From Candidatus Hydrogenedentes bacterium CG07_land_8_20_14_0_80_42_17 (GTDB lineage Bacteria > UBA8481), in contig PEWQ01000063.1 of the NCBI GenBank assembly GCA_002780065.1, positions 1 to 18,342 of the forward strand: DNA of 18,342 nt, read 5' to 3'. Each line of letters opens with the position of its first letter. The first letter of the stretch is position 1. Below the pieces are notes generated by a model. It did no database searches. It saw only the letters and a list, made by a program, of their open reading frames with translations, and was not told the origin of the DNA. The position numbers and the translations under genes were made by a program. Shown piece by piece: positions 1-8,438 of this stretch.

Positions 1-1
1 G

Positions 2-1345
2 CAATTAATCGAAGCCGGAAAAAAATTCGGAGGCTTGACTGCGTATTTGACTCGCTGTGCGGACTCTTCCAGTGGAGAAGAAATTGCGCGCCGCGCCGGC
101 GCCGGCCGAATATTAAAAGAGAGCGACGGAGTTAAAGCCGATGACGCTGTGAAAAATGCATCCGCAGTTGTGTTTCCCAACTGCACGATTACGATAGCGG
201 CAAAGATTGGGTTACTGATTTCAGATGACAACGCCTCTTCTATTGGAGTAAGAGCTTTAGTCAAGAGAGTCCCTGTTGTAATTGCATCGAATTCGCTTAT
301 GACAAGTCTTTCAAGGGGTGGTTACGTTCCGCCGGAATTTCAGAGTGTCGGGACTGAACATATAGAGCGGCTTCGAAGAGTAGGAGTGACAGTTTGCGAT
401 ATCAGAGAACTTGCATCAAAAATTTCAACAAGTGGATTGAAAAATGAATTACATTTTGCCGATAAGACTCCGCAAATGCCGTCGTCAATTGCGCCGTCCG
501 TTGCGATAGAATGTTCTCCACTTTTAAATCAGGCTGTGGATTTTGTTCGGAATTCATTAGCCGATGATCCTTCATGTATTCCATGCGCGGCTAAAGTTAA
601 TCTTGCGATTGAAAAGTGCATCGAAGCAGGAGCATGCAGAGTTGGTTCAATCGGCGTTGCCGAAAATTCGATGCAGGGAAACAGCGTTGCTCGAATGATT
701 GATCATACTCTGCTGAAAGCAAACGCTACGCCTGAAGATGTAGAAAAAATTTGCAAAGAGGCGCGGAAATACAAATTCAAATCAGTATGCGTGAATTCCG
801 GTTATGCTTCTCTTGTGAAAAGACTTCTTCGCGGCTCAGGCGTGCTTACTTGCGTTGTTGTCGGGTTTCCGCTTGGCGCAATGACCACTGCATCGAAAGC
901 GGCGGAGGCACGCGACGCCGTTGCCGACGGAGCCGACGAAATCGATATGGTGATTAATATTGGAGCGCTGAAGGCCGGAGATTTTGACAAGGTCAAGCAT
1001 GATATTGAGGCTGTAGTCGAAGCCGCAAAAGGCAGAACAGTGAAGGTTATTCTCGAGACGCATCTTCTTACCGATGAAGAGAAGGTTGCGGCTTGTCAGC
1101 TCGCCGTAATGGCCGGAACTTCCTTTGTCAAGACCTCGACCGGATTTGGCGGCGGCGGCGCAACTGCGGAAGACATTGCGCTGATGCGCAGAGTTGTCGG
1201 ACCTGCTATTGGAGTCAAAGCATCGGGCGGAGTTAGAACCAGAGAAGATGCGGAAAAGATGATTAAGGCTGGAGCAAGCCGAATAGGAGCCTCTGCATCG
1301 ATCGCGATCGTCACCGGAAAAAAGCAAGAATCGAAAGGTTACTGA
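2..1345 (+). CDS. deoC: Flavoprotein domain fused to deoxyribose-phosphate aldolase (5' end outside window)
   Basis: The C-terminal half is a complete DERA, which cleaves 2-deoxyribose-5-phosphate to glyceraldehyde-3-phosphate and acetaldehyde. It starts near position 686 with [14 protein letters not shown]. It has EIDMVIN (catalytic-type Asp, about 944), FVKTSTGFG with the Schiff-base Lys at 1130-1132, and VKASGGVRT with the second active-site Lys. The N-terminal part (2 to about 430) looks like a Dfp/PPC-decarboxylase-type flavoprotein: an LTR-type strand, then [20 protein letters not shown], then a [13 protein letters not shown]...IRELASKI end. This pattern is typical of flavoproteins in BMC loci. 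A cysteine-containing linker joins the two parts. The reading frame is open to the left edge, so the in-frame TTG at 35 is internal and not a start. It ends one base before deoB, so the two are co-transcribed. The DERA call is very secure; the flavoprotein call is good but based on pattern memory. Confidence 0.93.
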   Translation, partial: QLIEAGKKFGGLTAYLTRCADSSSGEEIARRAGAGRILKESDGVKADDAVKNASAVVFPNCTITIAAKIGLLISDDNASSIGVRALVKRVPVVIASNSLMTSLSRGGYVPPEFQSVGTEHIERLRRVGVTVCDIRELASKISTSGLKNELHFADKTPQMPSSIAPSVAIECSPLLNQAVDFVRNSLADDPSCIPCAAKVNLAIEKCIEAGACRVGSIGVAENSMQGNSVARMIDHTLLKANATPEDVEKICKEARKYKFKSVCVNSGYASLVKRLLRGSGVLTCVVVGFPLGAMTTASKAAEARDAVADGADEIDMVINIGALKAGDFDKVKHDIEAVVEAAKGRTVKVILETHLLTDEEKVAACQLAVMAGTSFVKTSTGFGGGGATAEDIALMRRVVGPAIGVKASGGVRTREDAEKMIKAGASRIGASASIAIVTGKKQESKGY

Positions 1346-1346
1346 T

Positions 1347-2519
1347 ATGAATTACAAACGCGTAGTTTTAATTGTGCTTGATTCTCTTGGAATCGGAGAG
1401 ATGCCGGACGCGGCGGAATACGGTGATGTAGGATCGAATACGCTTGGAAATATGGCGAGAGCTATGGGCGGATTAAAACTTCCCAATCTCGGGAAGTGGG
1501 GACTTGGCTGTTTGACAGATGTTATGGGAGTTCCACCGGTCTCTATTCCTGATGCTGTTATTGCCCGCGCCGCGCTTGCCGCTCCGAATAAGGATACGAC
1601 TTCCGGGCATTGGGAGATGATGGGAGTAATATTAAAGGTTCGCTTGAATACGTATCCTAACGGGTTCCCTGATGAGCTCATTGAACTTTTTAAAAAGGAA
1701 GCGAACGTTGACGGAGTTCTTGCAAACAAAGCGGCGTCAGGCACGGAAGTAATCGCCGAATACGGAGACGAACATCTCAGAACCGGCTTTCCGATTGTTT
1801 ACACGAGTGCCGACTCTGTCTTTCAAATTGCGTGTCATGAAGAAAAGTTTGGGCTTGAACGGCTTTACAAAATATGTGATGTTGCGCGAAAAATTTGCAG
1901 AGGTAAATTTGAAATCGGCCGTATAATTGCGAGACCTTTCATCGGCTCGAATGGAAAATATCAGCGAACTACAAATCGTCACGATTATTCGCTGGAACCT
2001 CCTGAGCCTACAGTGCTCGAAAATTTGTGCGAAAAGAATATTCCAGTGCTGGGCATTGGAAAAATTTACGATATTTTTGCGGGCATAGGTGTTCCTGAAA
2101 ATTGGAAGACGAAGAACAATGAAGATGGAATTGCGAAAACTGTTGAAGCTATCGAGAAAAAAAAGGAAGGTTTGATATTCACGAACCTTGTTGATTTCGA
2201 TATGGTTTTCGGTCATCGCAATAATACTCCCGGTTATGCAAATGCGATGGAAGAGTTTGATCTCGCTATTCCTCGAATAATTGAAGGGCTTGTTGACGGA
2301 GATCTTTTGATAATTACCGCTGATCATGGAAACGATCCGACTACTCCAAGCACTGACCATTGCCGAGAATTTTGTCCTGTTATCGCATGGAGCAAAGGAA
2401 TTAAGGGAAAAAATCTTGGAACATTTAGTTCGCTTGCTGATATCGGAGCTACTATTGCCGAGAATTTCGGAGTCACTTCAATCGGAGGAAAATCATTTTT
2501 GAGAGAATGTCGAAGATGA
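1347..2519 (+). CDS. deoB: Phosphopentomutase
   Basis: Interconverts (deoxy)ribose-1-phosphate and (deoxy)ribose-5-phosphate and so feeds the aldolase encoded just upstream. It belongs to the alkaline-phosphatase-like metalloenzymes and is cytoplasmic. Visible motifs are DSLGIGEMPDA with metal ligand Asp12, KDTTSGHWEM with the phosphorylated Thr at 84/85, TNRHDYSLEPP, GKIYDIFAGIG, NLVDFDMVFGHR, ITADHGNDPT and TDHCRE, which together give the two-Mn site. At 390 residues it is the usual family length, with cap and core both present. The ATG lies one base after the deoC stop, in a clear deoC-deoB operon. The end of the gene (ATGA, 2516-2519) overlaps a possible tiny reading frame leading to the phosphatase. 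Confidence is very high. Confidence 0.97.
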   Translation: MNYKRVVLIVLDSLGIGEMPDAAEYGDVGSNTLGNMARAMGGLKLPNLGKWGLGCLTDVMGVPPVSIPDAVIARAALAAPNKDTTSGHWEMMGVILKVRLNTYPNGFPDELIELFKKEANVDGVLANKAASGTEVIAEYGDEHLRTGFPIVYTSADSVFQIACHEEKFGLERLYKICDVARKICRGKFEIGRIIARPFIGSNGKYQRTTNRHDYSLEPPEPTVLENLCEKNIPVLGIGKIYDIFAGIGVPENWKTKNNEDGIAKTVEAIEKKKEGLIFTNLVDFDMVFGHRNNTPGYANAMEEFDLAIPRIIEGLVDGDLLIITADHGNDPTTPSTDHCREFCPVIAWSKGIKGKNLGTFSSLADIGATIAENFGVTSIGGKSFLRECRR

Positions 2520-2560
2520 GGGAAATCCCAATCACGCGCCGCGCATCACGGTATTATTGA
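2516..2560 (+). CDS. Possible 14-codon coupling ORF between deoB and the PP2C gene
   Basis: An ATG at 2516 overlaps the deoB stop in an ATGA arrangement. The frame encodes 14 residues (MREIPITRRASRYY) and ends with a TGA at 2558-2560 that overlaps the phosphatase ATG (TGATG). It fills the gap between deoB and the phosphatase exactly, and no Shine-Dalgarno is visible close to the phosphatase start. A role in carrying terminating ribosomes to the next gene is an inference. A chance open frame of this length is quite possible. Confidence 0.3.
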   Translation: MREIPITRRASRYY

Positions 2561-3345
2561 TGGCGATTAAACCTAAAATCGATTTAGCTTTTGCTTGTGA
2601 TACCGGATGCGTTAGAACAAATAATGAAGACTCTTTCAAATATCTCGATGAAGGAAATGACTTTTGGGCGTGTGTAGCTGACGGCTGCGGCGGTGAAGCG
2701 GCAGGTGAAATAGCTTCTCGAATTTCTGTTGATGTATTTGCGGAAGAAGTTTCAAAGAATAGGAATTCCGGCAGAGATATTTCTTTTGTTCTTCGTGATG
2801 CAGTTGTGAAGGCAAACAAAACTATTCTCGAGGCTTCTCTTGAAGAAGGAAGAGAAGGAATGGGAACAACCTTTTCTTCAATTTATATTAGAGGCAGAAA
2901 CGCAGTTATTGCTCATGCCGGCGATTCCAGAATTTACAGGAAACGTGAAGGTAAATTCGAACAGCTCACTGACGATCATACTTGGGTTGAAGCTCAAGTG
3001 AGAGCAGGAAAAATTTCTAAAAGTGATGCTGAGAATCATCCGAATTCAGGATTGCTGATGAGAGCATTAGGAATGCCGGATTTTAAAGCTCCGGATATAA
3101 GCTTCATCGATTGCGTGGAAGGCGATGCTTTTCTTCTCTCGACAGATGGGCTTCACAGAGTATTAACTATGAGCGATATTTCTAATTATATGGATATGGA
3201 GCCGGCAAAAGCTGTTAGCGAAATGATTGCGCTTAGTCTTAAGCGCGGCGCACCGGACAACGTGACGATCATATTTTTTAAAATATTAAAGTTTGAGCGA
3301 ATAGAAGAACAAACTTTATTCGAATTAGAGGGACACAATACCTAA
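2560..3345 (+). CDS. PP2C-family serine/threonine protein phosphatase
   Basis: A soluble metal-dependent (PPM) phosphatase that would remove phosphate from Ser/Thr of proteins. The motifs run in canonical order: DTGCVRTNNEDS near the N-terminus, VADGCGGEAAGE (metal-binding Asp), GTTF, HAGDSRIYR, the HPNSGLLMRALG stretch, LLSTDGLHRVL and GAPDNVTIIF with the late metal-binding Asp. The length of 261 residues is typical of stand-alone bacterial Stp/PrpC enzymes, with no extra sensor domain or membrane segment. ATG at 2560 is preferred; a TTG directly before it at 2557 is possible. No Hanks-type kinase gene is visible in the window, so the partner is unknown. It is probably co-transcribed with deoC-deoB, though a functional link is not evident. 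Confidence 0.94.
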   Translation: MAIKPKIDLAFACDTGCVRTNNEDSFKYLDEGNDFWACVADGCGGEAAGEIASRISVDVFAEEVSKNRNSGRDISFVLRDAVVKANKTILEASLEEGREGMGTTFSSIYIRGRNAVIAHAGDSRIYRKREGKFEQLTDDHTWVEAQVRAGKISKSDAENHPNSGLLMRALGMPDFKAPDISFIDCVEGDAFLLSTDGLHRVLTMSDISNYMDMEPAKAVSEMIALSLKRGAPDNVTIIFFKILKFERIEEQTLFELEGHNT

Positions 3346-3423
3346 TTCCAACTGAACCCGCTCATCCTCATTCAGAATTCATTCTTTAACGTTAACTGAG
3401 ATCTGCAGTTGCTTTTTCACCTT

Positions 3424-3452
3424 TTGACCTTCTTACAATATTGTGGTAAAAC
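3424..3452 (+). promoter_or_regulatory. Probable sigma-70-type promoter of leuS
   Basis: TTGACC at 3424-3429 and TAAAAC at 3447-3452 are separated by 17 bases. The -35 matches the consensus in five of six positions and the -10 in four of six. Transcription would start near 3459, upstream of the leuS ribosome site (AAAGGA, about 3472-3477). It supports ATG 3485 rather than the in-frame GTG at 3443, which lies inside the spacer. Confidence 0.45.
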
Positions 3453-3484
3453 GTATTGGAATTGATTTTAGAAAGGAAATAGAA

Positions 3485-6013
3485 ATGTCATCAAAATACG
3501 AACCTCAAAAGATTGAACTCGAAATTCAGAAATTGTGGTCGGACAGCAAAGTTTTTGAACGCGCTTCATCGGATAAAACAAAAAAAAGTTTTTATTGCCT
3601 CGAGATGTTCCCGTATCCGTCAGGAAAACTTCACATGGGACATGTCAGGAACTACACGATAGGAGACGCAGTTGCAAGATTTCAGCGGATGCATGGCAGG
3701 CATGTAATCTATCCAATGGGATTCGATTCGTTTGGCCTTCCGGCGGAGAATGCGGCAATACAAGGAAAGGCTCATCCCAAAAAATGGACATTTGCTCGCA
3801 TCGACGAAATGATTTTTCAGATGAAACGGATGGGCTTCTCTTACGATTGGAATAGGAATCTTGCAACATGCACTCCAGAATATTATCGCTGGAACCAGTG
3901 GTTCTTTCTAAAATTTATGGAGCAAGGATTGGCTTACAGAAAAGGAGCTCCAGTTAATTGGTGTCCAAAATGCAATACCGTTCTTGCAAACGAACAGGTT
4001 CATGACGGAAGATGCTGGCGGCATGAAGATACGCCTGTTGAACAGAAGACGCTCGAACAATGGTTTCTAAAGACGACGGCTTATGCTGAACGGCTTATCA
4101 AAAATTTAGATAAGCTCGAAGGCTGGCCTGAAAACGTGAAGGAGATGCAGAGGCATTGGATTGGCAGGTCTCAAGGCTCAATACTGAGATTTCCTGTTGA
4201 GAACAATTCCACGGTTATTGAAACCTTCACAACGCGCCCTGACACTGTTTATGGAATAACTTATCTTGTGCTTGCGCCCGAGCATCCGCTGGTCGACAAA
4301 CTGGTTGATGAGGAACGAAAAAATGGGCTGGAGGAATTCAGGCGTGAAGTATATTCAAGAACATCAGAAGAGAGAACTGACGAGTCGAGACCTAAAAACG
4401 GTTATGCGTTGGGAAGAAATTTTATCAATCCATTTACAGGTAAAACTCATCCGATTTACGTTGCGGATTATGTGCTCATGGATTACGGAACCGGAGCTGT
4501 AATGGCGGTTCCTGCTCACGACCAGCGCGACTTTGAATTTGCAAGGCGGCATGGGCTCCCAATAAAACCTGTGATTCATCCCCGAGATTTAATTCTTTCT
4601 GTGGATACGATGACGACTGCGTATGTCGAAGATGGAATAATGAGGGACTCAGGAAGATTCGATAATTTGCCCAATCGCGATTCTTCCGAAAATGATGCTT
4701 GGCATGGCATAGTGCAGTTGGCAAAAGAAAATGGTTGGGGTGATTTTCATATTCAATATCGATTGCGCGACTGGCTGATTTCACGCCAAAGATATTGGGG
4801 GACTCCTATTCCTGTCGTTTATTGCGATTCGTGCGGGATTGTTCCTGCAAAAGAGTTGCCTGTAATACTGCCTGATGACGTGCGATTCGATGTTGGCGGC
4901 AATCCGCTGGCGTCCTCGGAAAAATTTGTGAATACTCTGTGTCCTTCATGCGGCAAGCCGGCTAAGAGAGAAACAGATACTATGGACACGTTTGTAGATT
5001 CCTCGTGGTATTTTATGAGATACTGCGACAACAAAAATTCGAACGCGCCGTTTGATCCTGAAAAAGTGCGGAGCTCGATGCCGGTCGACCAATACATCGG
5101 CGGAGTCGAACATGCATGCATGCATCTGATTTACGCGAGGTTCTTCACCATGGTTCTTCACGATATGGGACTAATCGAATGCGAAGAGCCTTTTACGAAT
5201 CTTCTTACTCAAGGAATGGTCTGCCTCGAGACATATCGCTGTCCAAAGGATGATTGGATTCTTCCTTCCGAATGCTCTGATGGAAAATGCGTGAAGTGCG
5301 GGAGCAAAGTCACAATTGGTGCGATCGAGAAGATGTCAAAGTCAAAGAAGAATACTGTTGATCCTGGAGAAATAATTAATAAGTACGGCGCCGATACTGC
5401 AAGAACATTTATCCTATTCGCGTCGCCGCCGGAAAAAGAACTCCTCTGGTCGGACCAAGCTGTTGAAGGCTCATACAGATTTTTGCGCAGAGTTCATGAC
5501 CTGGTCGAAGAAAAAATTTCTTCGAGAGTTGAGCCTCCTAATTCATTGGACAAAGATTTACTTCGAAAAACTCACGAGACAATTTTGAAAGTTACGAAGG
5601 ACATATCTGAAAAGTTTCAGTTCAATACTGCTATTGCGGCTCTGATGGAGCTTTTGAACTCGATTCAAGAGCACGGGAAAAATACTGCGGTTTCTATCGA
5701 GGCGGTCGAAATGCTTTTGAGATGCCTTGCGCCTATTGCTCCGCATTTGGCTGAGCATGCGTGGAAGAGGCTCGGCAAGAACGGATTGCTTGCAGAAGCG
5801 GCTTGGCCTGAATACGATGCAAAAGCGCTGATTGTAGATACTGTCGAAATTCCCGTTCAAATCAACGGCAAGTTGAGAGGAACTATTTCAGTTTCACCAT
5901 CTGCATCCGAAGCCGAGGTATTGTCTGCCGCGGCTAAAGCTGTGAAGCAGGATATCTCAAAGCCGAAGAAGGTCATCTACAAACAGGGAAAGATTTTGAA
6001 TCTGGTCGTGTGA
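3485..6013 (+). CDS. leuS: Leucyl-tRNA synthetase
   Basis: Class Ia synthetase that charges tRNA-Leu; essential and cytoplasmic. Present are FPYPSGKLHMGHVRN with the HIGH motif at residues 50-53, the zinc-type insert NWCPKCNTVLANEQV...GRCWRHED, the editing domain with TTRPDT (249-254) and GTGAVMAVPAHDQRD, then RDWLISRQRYWGTPIP, a second CPSC pair, TFVDSSWYFMRYCD, a further Cys-rich leucine-specific insert (YRCPKDDW...CVKCGS), KMSKS at 616-620, the anticodon-binding helices and a C-terminal domain. At 842 residues it is full length with an intact editing site. ATG 3485 is chosen because it follows AAAGGA at good spacing and lies downstream of the promoter; the longer frame from GTG 3443 adds 14 residues that are not family-like. 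Its stop overlaps the next gene. Confidence 0.98.
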   Translation: MSSKYEPQKIELEIQKLWSDSKVFERASSDKTKKSFYCLEMFPYPSGKLHMGHVRNYTIGDAVARFQRMHGRHVIYPMGFDSFGLPAENAAIQGKAHPKKWTFARIDEMIFQMKRMGFSYDWNRNLATCTPEYYRWNQWFFLKFMEQGLAYRKGAPVNWCPKCNTVLANEQVHDGRCWRHEDTPVEQKTLEQWFLKTTAYAERLIKNLDKLEGWPENVKEMQRHWIGRSQGSILRFPVENNSTVIETFTTRPDTVYGITYLVLAPEHPLVDKLVDEERKNGLEEFRREVYSRTSEERTDESRPKNGYALGRNFINPFTGKTHPIYVADYVLMDYGTGAVMAVPAHDQRDFEFARRHGLPIKPVIHPRDLILSVDTMTTAYVEDGIMRDSGRFDNLPNRDSSENDAWHGIVQLAKENGWGDFHIQYRLRDWLISRQRYWGTPIPVVYCDSCGIVPAKELPVILPDDVRFDVGGNPLASSEKFVNTLCPSCGKPAKRETDTMDTFVDSSWYFMRYCDNKNSNAPFDPEKVRSSMPVDQYIGGVEHACMHLIYARFFTMVLHDMGLIECEEPFTNLLTQGMVCLETYRCPKDDWILPSECSDGKCVKCGSKVTIGAIEKMSKSKKNTVDPGEIINKYGADTARTFILFASPPEKELLWSDQAVEGSYRFLRRVHDLVEEKISSRVEPPNSLDKDLLRKTHETILKVTKDISEKFQFNTAIAALMELLNSIQEHGKNTAVSIEAVEMLLRCLAPIAPHLAEHAWKRLGKNGLLAEAAWPEYDAKALIVDTVEIPVQINGKLRGTISVSPSASEAEVLSAAAKAVKQDISKPKKVIYKQGKILNLVV

Positions 6014-7074
6014 AGATGATAAAAACTTTTATAATTGCGCCTACAGTTTTTTTTCTTGCTTTAGTTTTATCAGTTCCTGTTCGAGCTGAATTCGTTAGAG
6101 GAATTTTTACTACCGGAGCTGAGACATTCGACACGATAAGCGCTATGGGGTTCAATCTTGCAATATGCAGGACCGAGACTGCGGAATTGGAATCAGCAAA
6201 GCGATTGGGGCTAAAATTGATTCCGCAGTGGTTTGGAGATGACACAAAAAGTTTTGAAAGAATAGCAGAATTCGGTGATGACTCCAGGATTGCGGCATGG
6301 TTCCCTTTTGATGAGCCAGACATTTATCATATTTCTCAGGAAATAGTTGAAGGCAAAATAACTCGATTGCGCAAATATTCAAATAAACCTGTTTTTCTGA
6401 CTGTATTTACACCTTCGAGATATGCTGATTTTTTTCCGTATGCTGACTTTTGCGGAATCACTCCGTACCCGATAGGTTCGAATCCGAATGAAATAAGAAT
6501 GGAAGTTGTAGGTCAATTCAGTAAAATTGCCAGAGTTGTCAGCGGGGCAAAACCTCTTTATATTTTCGTCCCCGTTTTTTTTCAGAGACCATGGCAGTAT
6601 CGCGCTCCGACAGCATTGGAATTGCATAACATTGTCTATCAGGCTCTGACTTCAGCGCCTGACGGAATACTATTTTTTATCTGGAAAATTGGCGGGTTGG
6701 ATAACGTCATCTGGAATTTAACCGACCGACCGGATTTGATGAAAGAAATAGAAATTATCAATCATGAACTGATAACTCTGGATGGAGTTCTAACCGCTGG
6801 GACCGATGCTTCTTCGGAGATCACTTCAGCTTCCAACCCTCTTGTTTATTACAGGCTTGTCGAATTCGGAGGGGAATATTATTTATTCGTAGCGAATCCA
6901 ATGCCGCGTGAATTGCAATTTGAAATTGGATTTGATTTTGTCCCGGACGCCACAGAAATAATGTTTGGAAGCGGAGTCAAAATTCGCAATACTGATTCTC
7001 ATAACCGAATAGCTTTAACGATGAATAAATTTGGGCACAGTGTAATCAAAATTTGTAATAACAATCAAGAATAA
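6010..7074 (+). CDS. Secreted glycoside-hydrolase-like TIM-barrel protein
   Basis: No exact family recognised. Residues 1-26 form a signal peptide with a positive start, a hydrophobic core and a VRA/EF type I cleavage site, so the protein is probably exported. The body reads like a TIM barrel: GIFTTGAETFDTISAMGFN, then RLGLKLIPQWFG, WFPFDEPD (Glu102 in the place of a glycosidase acid/base), DFCGITPYPIG and FFIWKIGG. A beta-rich tail of about 80 residues follows (YYRLVEFGGEYYLFVANPM), as in the C-terminal beta-sandwich of many glycosidases. The GTG start at 6010 overlaps the leuS stop by four bases (GTGA); ATG 6016 is an alternative. No Shine-Dalgarno is obvious, so expression probably depends on coupling to leuS. 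Substrate and even enzymatic activity are unproven; a non-catalytic barrel is possible. Confidence 0.8.
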   Translation: MKMIKTFIIAPTVFFLALVLSVPVRAEFVRGIFTTGAETFDTISAMGFNLAICRTETAELESAKRLGLKLIPQWFGDDTKSFERIAEFGDDSRIAAWFPFDEPDIYHISQEIVEGKITRLRKYSNKPVFLTVFTPSRYADFFPYADFCGITPYPIGSNPNEIRMEVVGQFSKIARVVSGAKPLYIFVPVFFQRPWQYRAPTALELHNIVYQALTSAPDGILFFIWKIGGLDNVIWNLTDRPDLMKEIEIINHELITLDGVLTAGTDASSEITSASNPLVYYRLVEFGGEYYLFVANPMPRELQFEIGFDFVPDATEIMFGSGVKIRNTDSHNRIALTMNKFGHSVIKICNNNQE

Positions 7075-7313
7075 CGGCAAAAAAAAGAAATGCAGGCAAT
7101 TGCCTAAAGCTATTGATATTTTTTGGTAGCGTCTGTCAAGTTGCGCACTTTCGAAAAAATAACAATTTTTCTATGGCTAGTTTTTAGTATATTATTCATT
7201 TTTGTAATTTGTTTCGATTGGTAGAGTAATTTATTAATATTTTAGGATGTGGCAAGCAAGTATAAAACTGATTGCTTTGCTCAATAGATGTTTGTTCTCG
7301 GAGGATATTCATT
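7075..7313. other. AT-rich intergenic region upstream of the ATPase cassette
   Basis: 239 bases with no convincing coding potential. It holds a perfect 12-base palindrome AGGCAATTGCCT at 7094-7105 and a T-run at 7119-7124, too weak for a confident terminator call. It ends with the ATPase ribosome site GGAGG at 7300-7304. No unambiguous promoter could be chosen among the many AT-rich hexamers. Confidence 0.4.
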
Positions 7314-8438
7314 ATGCCGTCAGCATTAAATACCGTAACCATAAAAGGTTTTAAGTCGATCCGTTCATTAGAAAATTTTGAACAAGCCAATTTGAATGTG
7401 CTCATTGGCGGCAATGGCGCAGGCAAAAGCAACTTCATTGATTTTTTCCGATTGCTTCGGGCTATGCTAGAACTTCCTTTACATGGACTAGAACATGCCA
7501 GTCTAAGAGCTTATGTTGCGGATAATGATAGCAGGGACGGACTGCTTTTTAACGGCATTAAAGTAACCCCGCAAATTGAAGTGGAATTACATTTTGATCT
7601 TAATGGTTACCGGTTTAAACTTGCGCCTGATACTGGAGATTCATTTTTCATCAAAGATGAGGAACGTTTATTTATGGGTGGAACTGCCGGATGGTGGAAT
7701 CTGGGGAGCGGGCAAACAACACCTGAACTACTTAAAGACAAAGAAACTAATGGTTACACTGGAACGAAAAATGCTTCATTTTATGTATATCATGCTATTG
7801 AATCTTGGAAAATATACCATTTTCACGACTCGAGCAAACATGCTCCTATGCGTGGTTATGAAAAAATTGATGACTGTGATTACTTGCGATTCGAAGGCTC
7901 AAATATTGCTCCGTATTTATTTAAGCTGCGAGAGGAATATTCGGATGCATATAAACAGATTGTAGAAACGGTTCGATTAGTTACTCCATTCTTTGACGAT
8001 TTCATACTGAAGCCGAATAAAAAAGAAATGGTTCGTCTACGATGGCGCCAAAAAGGGTCAGATTATCCTCTAAACCCTTATCACTTATCTGATGGCACAA
8101 TTCGCTTCATCTGTCTTGCTACGGCATTATTACAGCCGGAACTACCATCATTGCTGATTCTTGATGAACCGGAACTCGGACTGCATCCGTATGCTATTTC
8201 TATTTTAGCCGAATTGATTCAGACTGCTGCAAAGAAAATCAAACTTATCGTTGCAACCCAGTCGGCAGAATTTGTGAATAATTTTCATCCCGAACATATC
8301 GTGGTGACCAATCGTCGAGATGGAGCATCGGTCTTTAGTCGCCTTAATACTGACGAATTGAGCCTCTGGTTAAAAGATTATTCATTAGGTGAACTCTGGA
8401 AAAAAAATATTATTAGCGGTGGTCCCGACTATGAGTGA
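7314..8438 (+). CDS. AAA/SMC-like ATPase (COG4637/AAA_21 type), defence-cassette ATPase
   Basis: A RecF/OLD-like ATPase. Residues near the start read TIKGFKSIRSLENFEQANLN, then the Walker A loop IGGNGAGKSNFIDF, a variable middle (about residues 45-235), the ABC signature-like HLSDGTIRFICLATAL, Walker B LILDEPELGLHP and the ATQSAEFVN switch. ATG 7314 sits nine bases after GGAGG; the longer frame from TTG 7272 has no ribosome site. At 374 residues it appears full length and undamaged. Its last 8 bases overlap the start of a DUF4276 gene. As known for this family, such ATPases are commonly paired with a DUF4276 or other TOPRIM-like nuclease partner in phage-defence or mobile loci. The function here is inferred from that pairing, and the partner is truncated. 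Confidence 0.88.
   Translation: MPSALNTVTIKGFKSIRSLENFEQANLNVLIGGNGAGKSNFIDFFRLLRAMLELPLHGLEHASLRAYVADNDSRDGLLFNGIKVTPQIEVELHFDLNGYRFKLAPDTGDSFFIKDEERLFMGGTAGWWNLGSGQTTPELLKDKETNGYTGTKNASFYVYHAIESWKIYHFHDSSKHAPMRGYEKIDDCDYLRFEGSNIAPYLFKLREEYSDAYKQIVETVRLVTPFFDDFILKPNKKEMVRLRWRQKGSDYPLNPYHLSDGTIRFICLATALLQPELPSLLILDEPELGLHPYAISILAELIQTAAKKIKLIVATQSAEFVNNFHPEHIVVTNRRDGASVFSRLNTDELSLWLKDYSLGELWKKNIISGGPDYE

Noticed and set aside
35-37. TTG as the start of the flavoprotein-aldolase gene
   Set aside because: The frame stays open to the left edge and the upstream codons ([11 protein letters not shown]) continue the flavoprotein pattern, so the gene is cut by the window.
836-1327. Minus-strand open frame of 163 codons opposite the aldolase
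   Set aside because: It lies wholly inside a strongly conserved coding region, has low-complexity composition and shows no ribosome site or family motif.
1737-2360. Minus-strand open frame of 207 codons opposite deoB
   Set aside because: Shadow of the conserved phosphopentomutase frame; no recognisable motif.
2560-3345. PP2C gene as part of a kinase-phosphatase or type VI secretion locus
   Set aside because: No Hanks-type kinase, FHA or secretion gene is present in the window.
7094-7124. Palindrome AGGCAATTGCCT plus T-run as a terminator of the leuS operon
   Set aside because: The stem would be only four base pairs with a four-base loop and the T-run is 14 bases away.
7129-7160. Sequence GTCTGTCAAGTTGCGCAC resembling an insertion-sequence end
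   Set aside because: No inverted partner, target duplication or transposase fragment was found in the window; only a genome-wide search could revive it.
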